Positions 60,301 through 64,000 of a stretch of DNA of 64,000 nucleotides are shown in pieces (the first letter of the stretch is position 1; each line of letters starts with the position of its first letter). Made by a program: the position numbers and the translations under genes. A model generated the notes under the pieces. That model did not search any database. It saw only the letters and a program-made list of their open reading frames with translations, and had not been told where the DNA came from. This DNA comes from Himantopus leucocephalus (Eukaryota > Chordata > Aves > Charadriiformes > Recurvirostridae), in contig RSEF01000003.1 in the NCBI GenBank assembly GCA_003993805.1, positions 88,871,199 through 88,935,198 of the forward strand, read 5' to 3'.

Positions 60301-63300
60301 GGAAGATCTTCTGGCTGATTCTTCCTTCCCTGGAAGCTCATAAGATAATTGCTGAATGGGCTCCTGCGGCCTTGCACTGAACATTAAATAAGCGTGAACA
60401 TCCCATCAGTTTTTCCATACCTATGACATTCACAGCAAAACTCCCTGGTAAGAATCACCTGTAACTTCAGCTTAGCTTCCCCTTTCCCCTGAGGAGTGTT
60501 TAAAATGTCCGAATTGCCTGGGGCTTTCTGGGAGCTCTTTTTGCAGAAGGAGAGCAGAGTCACTCTTATCCCTTTGACATCAATTCCCTCTTCCTTCTCT
60601 CCACCCCTGGCACTCTGCTCATTTAATTACTTTGCTCCTCAGCTAGGAAGAAGTGAGCATTTGGCACCAGAATGGCTAAGTGCTCTCAGTCGGCTCTGAG
60701 GCTGACGGGCAATGGAAGACTGGAGGCCTTGGGGACAGACCTTGGGGAAAGAGGTCTTTCTGCTCTGCAGCCCTGATCTGAGGCTGGCTCAGTTCTGTAA
60801 AGACAGAAGCTGACACAGCAACGTGCAGACTGTTGTCTCTGGCAGAGTTGCCCCTGAAATATTAAGTGCAATCAAACATAAGTGAGCAGGGCTCTATAGT
60901 TCATTTCTCAGTGGCATTCTACTCAATCATGTGCTTAATTTTTTGGTATGTTTCAGAAGCGTGGTAAGAAAGAGATATATCTGTGCAATGTCATCTTTCA
61001 CTTCTTTGAATACAGCCCCTCTAGGCAAATTCAGTAGTGTCTGTCCAATGTAAAGCATAAAGCAAAATCAAAGCACCTCAAAAACAGAAAGATAAATCAT
61101 TTCAATGCTAAATGAGGCATAATTCTGAGTTTGGACTGATAAATCCCCATACTTGGCACATCAGTTATTTCAATAGGTGATTCAAAGATGAAGAAGGCCA
61201 TGACCTGAGGCTGTTTAAAAATCAATGGTGAAGCAGTTTAGCAAGCATGCTATTTACTTCTTGGGCTTTCACATAATGAATGATTAATTAAAAAATATAC
61301 ATCGTAAAAAATTAATAATTTTAAACTATTTTCTCTTAATGACCGATCTGTTTATTTTTCTCCTCCCAAGGATTGTTTATCAGCCTCACTTGATTTTTGT
61401 TTACTGAGGTTTGAAAATGACCTCCTTGTATTGGTTCTGGTAAGAATTTTCTGTGTGACAAGATCTAAAATTTCCCTCTTTAAACACAATGCTGAAACTC
61501 CTAGGTATTTTAGTAATCAAGGCTTTGGGGTAACTGTCATTGTGGTGACAATAGTCTCAAGTGCCTGGTGCTAATGTGAATCCATGGTGTAGATTCAGGC
61601 CCTGGAGGAACATAAATGGCTATACCATAAAGTCATCAAAACAAGAAAAACATGCATTATTTATCTTCTGGAGTGGAACTGGAAGGAGTTACAGTAAGGC
61701 TGGATACTGCCTGAAATATAGCCTTAGTGCCTAATCTTAATCTAAATTGTGCTTGCATCTGTCCCATTGGAAGAGCCAAATTTGAACCACAATTTGACAG
61801 CAGAAGAATGTTCCTATTGACCTAAATAAGCCTTTTTTCTTCCCTGCAGGCTGCAGACTCAAGGACTCTTGCTGTAGTGATTTAACAAACACACTGTATT
61901 AGCTCACACTCTGTGGGGAGGTCCGCTACCTTCACTGTGACTTCTTCTGTGCACCAAGTCTTGGGCAAAATCTTGGGCCTTATCTTTGAAATGCCCCTCA
62001 GAAGTTTGGACTTAAGCTGATCTGAAAGACTGTGTGAACATAGGAGATGAAAAGTGGTTGGGAACACAGTTCCTTTAGCACATTAGTGTCTGTGGAGGGG
62101 GCAGCTCCTTTGCTAGCTTTTTCCAAGTCCTCATGTAAGGTCCATTATGTGACTTACATGCACAGCTAATTATTGTATTAGGCACACAGTTTTGCTTTCT
62201 GCCTGGGGTGAAGGTGAACGAACACCAACCAGTGTGTTGCTTAATGCAGTAGCAGAAGAGACGCTGACATTCTGTGAACAAGAAAGCTTCAAGGATTTCT
62301 GCAGAAGAGAACAAGTGGCTGATCACTGCTCCCAAACCCCTCTGAGCTTTGTGCATCCAGCTGCAGAGGTTATAATGATGAGGCTGATCCATTAAGAAAG
62401 GTTTTCAGAAATGTCAGTCAGCTTTGTTTAACAAACAGAGCTTACTGGCAAGTCTCATGGCATGATGGAATGGGAGGAGGCTGAATATGACCTACATGAA
62501 GGGGTTTTGGTCTGAAAACTGGGATAAACAACAGCAACACAGAGAGTATTTGTGTGATTGAGAACTCACTCAGCTCCAAAAGATACAACCAACTTACTTG
62601 GCACTAATGTCTCAACAGAAAATGGCCAGGCTAACAGTAACAGCCCAGCTGGTGTTCGGAGCTCAGATGCCCCTAAGACTGGTCCCAGAAGCAGCAGCCA
62701 AGAGATCTGACCTATTTGAAAGTGCTAGCAAGCACTTGGGCTTGGCTGGCTTCACGCAGAGCTTGTTTCAAGCTGGAGATGGACAGAGCTCATGGTTTTA
62801 CTCTGCAAATTTTATGTACTAACATTGCCATTTTGTGTCCTGGGATTTTGGATGCAGGCCCGCAGCTGAATTTATTTTTTTTCTGCAACTTTTCAAGCAA
62901 TAGCTATTTCACCTTTATAACTCTTCTTTCACCAAAAAGGGAGTAAGATCTGCCAGCTGTTACTTTAGCACCAGCAGCACAGAGACCTGTTCACATCGCT
63001 TGTCACTCTGTGTTGCAAGCTCTCTGGTGAACGTTGCCTGGCTGCTTTTGTCCAGCTGACTCGAGATGTGATAAAAGCTGTGTGTTCACCCCTGCTGAGG
63101 GGCAAATACAGAAGCCTGATGGGAAACACAAAGAGAAAATGAACCCTTCTTTCTTCCCCTTTCTGCTTGGGTGGAATAAGGGGAAAAAGGGGTAGATAAA
63201 AACATATATCACAGAGATGAGGAACAGCTTGTGTGATTATTGACCTTCTGCTCTGGTCCAGTGCATTTTTCCTTCCCGTTACTCACTGATAGGATGGAGA

Positions 63301-63597
63301 AACAAAATGCCTATTTTATTATGGCTATGCAGAGGTCAGGTCAAAACTCATAACCTGATTGTGAGGTCTGGGCTGAGACTACGCAGGGGTCCCCATGCCT
63401 GCTCAAATTAGTGCTTATACACACTTTATACATCACTTTATATAAAGTACAGAGGACGGAAAAGAAGCCCACTGCTTGGTAAGACCTCCTCTGGGAAGTG
63501 ACAGAGCTGTACCCCAATACTTGCTAAGAACTAGGTGGAGCAGAGGGTGGAAGCTAGATTTCCCACAACTTGAGTGCTCTTGCTATCCAGCTACTGA

Positions 63598-63629
63598 TCA
63601 CAGAATCATAGAATGGTTTAGGTTGGAAG
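63598..63629 (-). mobile_element. CR1 3' tail cut by assembly gap
   Basis: TCACAGAATCATAGAATGG and TTTAGGTTGGAAG, then the gap. Confidence 0.9.
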
Positions 63630-63729
63630 NNNNNNNNNNNNNNNNNNNNNNNNNNNNNNNNNNNNNNNNNNNNNNNNNNNNNNNNNNNNNNNNNNNNNNN
63701 NNNNNNNNNNNNNNNNNNNNNNNNNNNNN
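63630..63729. other. Assembly gap (100 N)
   Basis: Exactly 100 N beginning inside a CR1 tail; the right flank opens with a poly-T run. Confidence 0.99.
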
Positions 63730-63888
63730 TTTTTTTTCTGCAGACAGACTAGCATTTGTATGTGTAAACTTCGCATCAGCAACTCTGGCATCATGGCAAA
63801 GAGTTTTGTCTCAGATTTGAGAAATGCTATTCAAGAAGAAATATAATTCCACCTATCCCAGGTGTGTATTCCCATCAAAAGGTCCTTC

Positions 63889-64000
63889 TACAATAAGAGG
63901 AAATGGCCTCAAGTTGCGCCAGGGGAGGTTTAGAATGGATATTAGGAAAAATTTCTTCACCGAAAAGATTATCAAGTATTGGAACAGGCTGCCCAGGGAA
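63889..64000 (+). mobile_element. CR1 LINE, + orientation, continues past the window
   Basis: CTACAATAAGAGGAAATGGC, TTTAGAATGGATATTAGGAA, AAATTTCTTCACCGAAAAGA and TTGGAACAGGCTGCCCAGGG follow the sense strand of the CR1 ORF2 C-terminus. It is one of the few + strand copies in the window. Confidence 0.92.

Larger units (their letters stand above)
52240..63597. other. Intergenic, no gene seen
   Basis: About 11 kb without a supported exon. The ORFs around 54563-55600, 55982-56368 and 59642-59899 lack recognisable motifs. Items supported are the single-N duplications at 53861-54233 and 57088-57358. The frames crossing 57190 and 57294 are artefacts of these joins. Confidence 0.5.

Overview
The window looks like bird (or at least archosaur) nuclear DNA. 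It carries many CR1 LINE fragments ending in the ATTCTATG-type tail, vertebrate splice sites with kilobase introns, one CpG-island promoter and very low gene density. Nothing points to a prokaryote, plasmid or virus, and I found no CRISPR array, tRNA or rRNA gene.

Left part (1-17.9 kb): two protein genes meet tail to tail. On the + strand are the last three coding exons (593-756, 2577-2687, 4685-4780) of a gene ending in a YccV/HspQ-like domain, the fold known from bacterial HspQ and vertebrate FBXO21 and POLDIP2. I do not recognise it as either of those; its 5' part lies outside the window. On the - strand is a complete four-exon gene that I identify as IRAK1BP1 (SIMPL): CDS exons 17648-17382, 11031-10966, 6835-6705 and 5720-5450, 244 residues, with its promoter in a strong CpG island (about 17.0-17.96 kb). 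The poly(A) signals of the two genes (4890-4895 + and 5417-5422 -) are only about 0.5 kb apart.

Right part (18-64 kb): I found no convincing protein-coding gene. The region has CR1 copies of different ages, including a younger CR1 nested in an older one at 18.27-19.36 kb, a relatively intact copy at 28.92-29.61 kb with a 185-codon open reading frame, and an ancient CR1/L3-like reverse-transcriptase relic at 29.7-30.95 kb. The rest is apparently unique AT-rich sequence, some of it enhancer-like. Short ORFs here look like chance or retroelement frames. From memory of the human map, the region upstream of IRAK1BP1 is also a large gene desert.

Assembly notes: there are three 100-N gaps (24573, 51384, 63630), each touching CR1 sequence. 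Five single-N junctions (49147, 53914, 54101, 57190, 57294) join near-identical flanking copies; these are most simply unmerged contig overlaps, not real tandem repeats. A sixth single N (15569) sits next to a poly-C run. The most biologically interesting item is the YccV-like gene beside IRAK1BP1; I see no multi-gene novel system.
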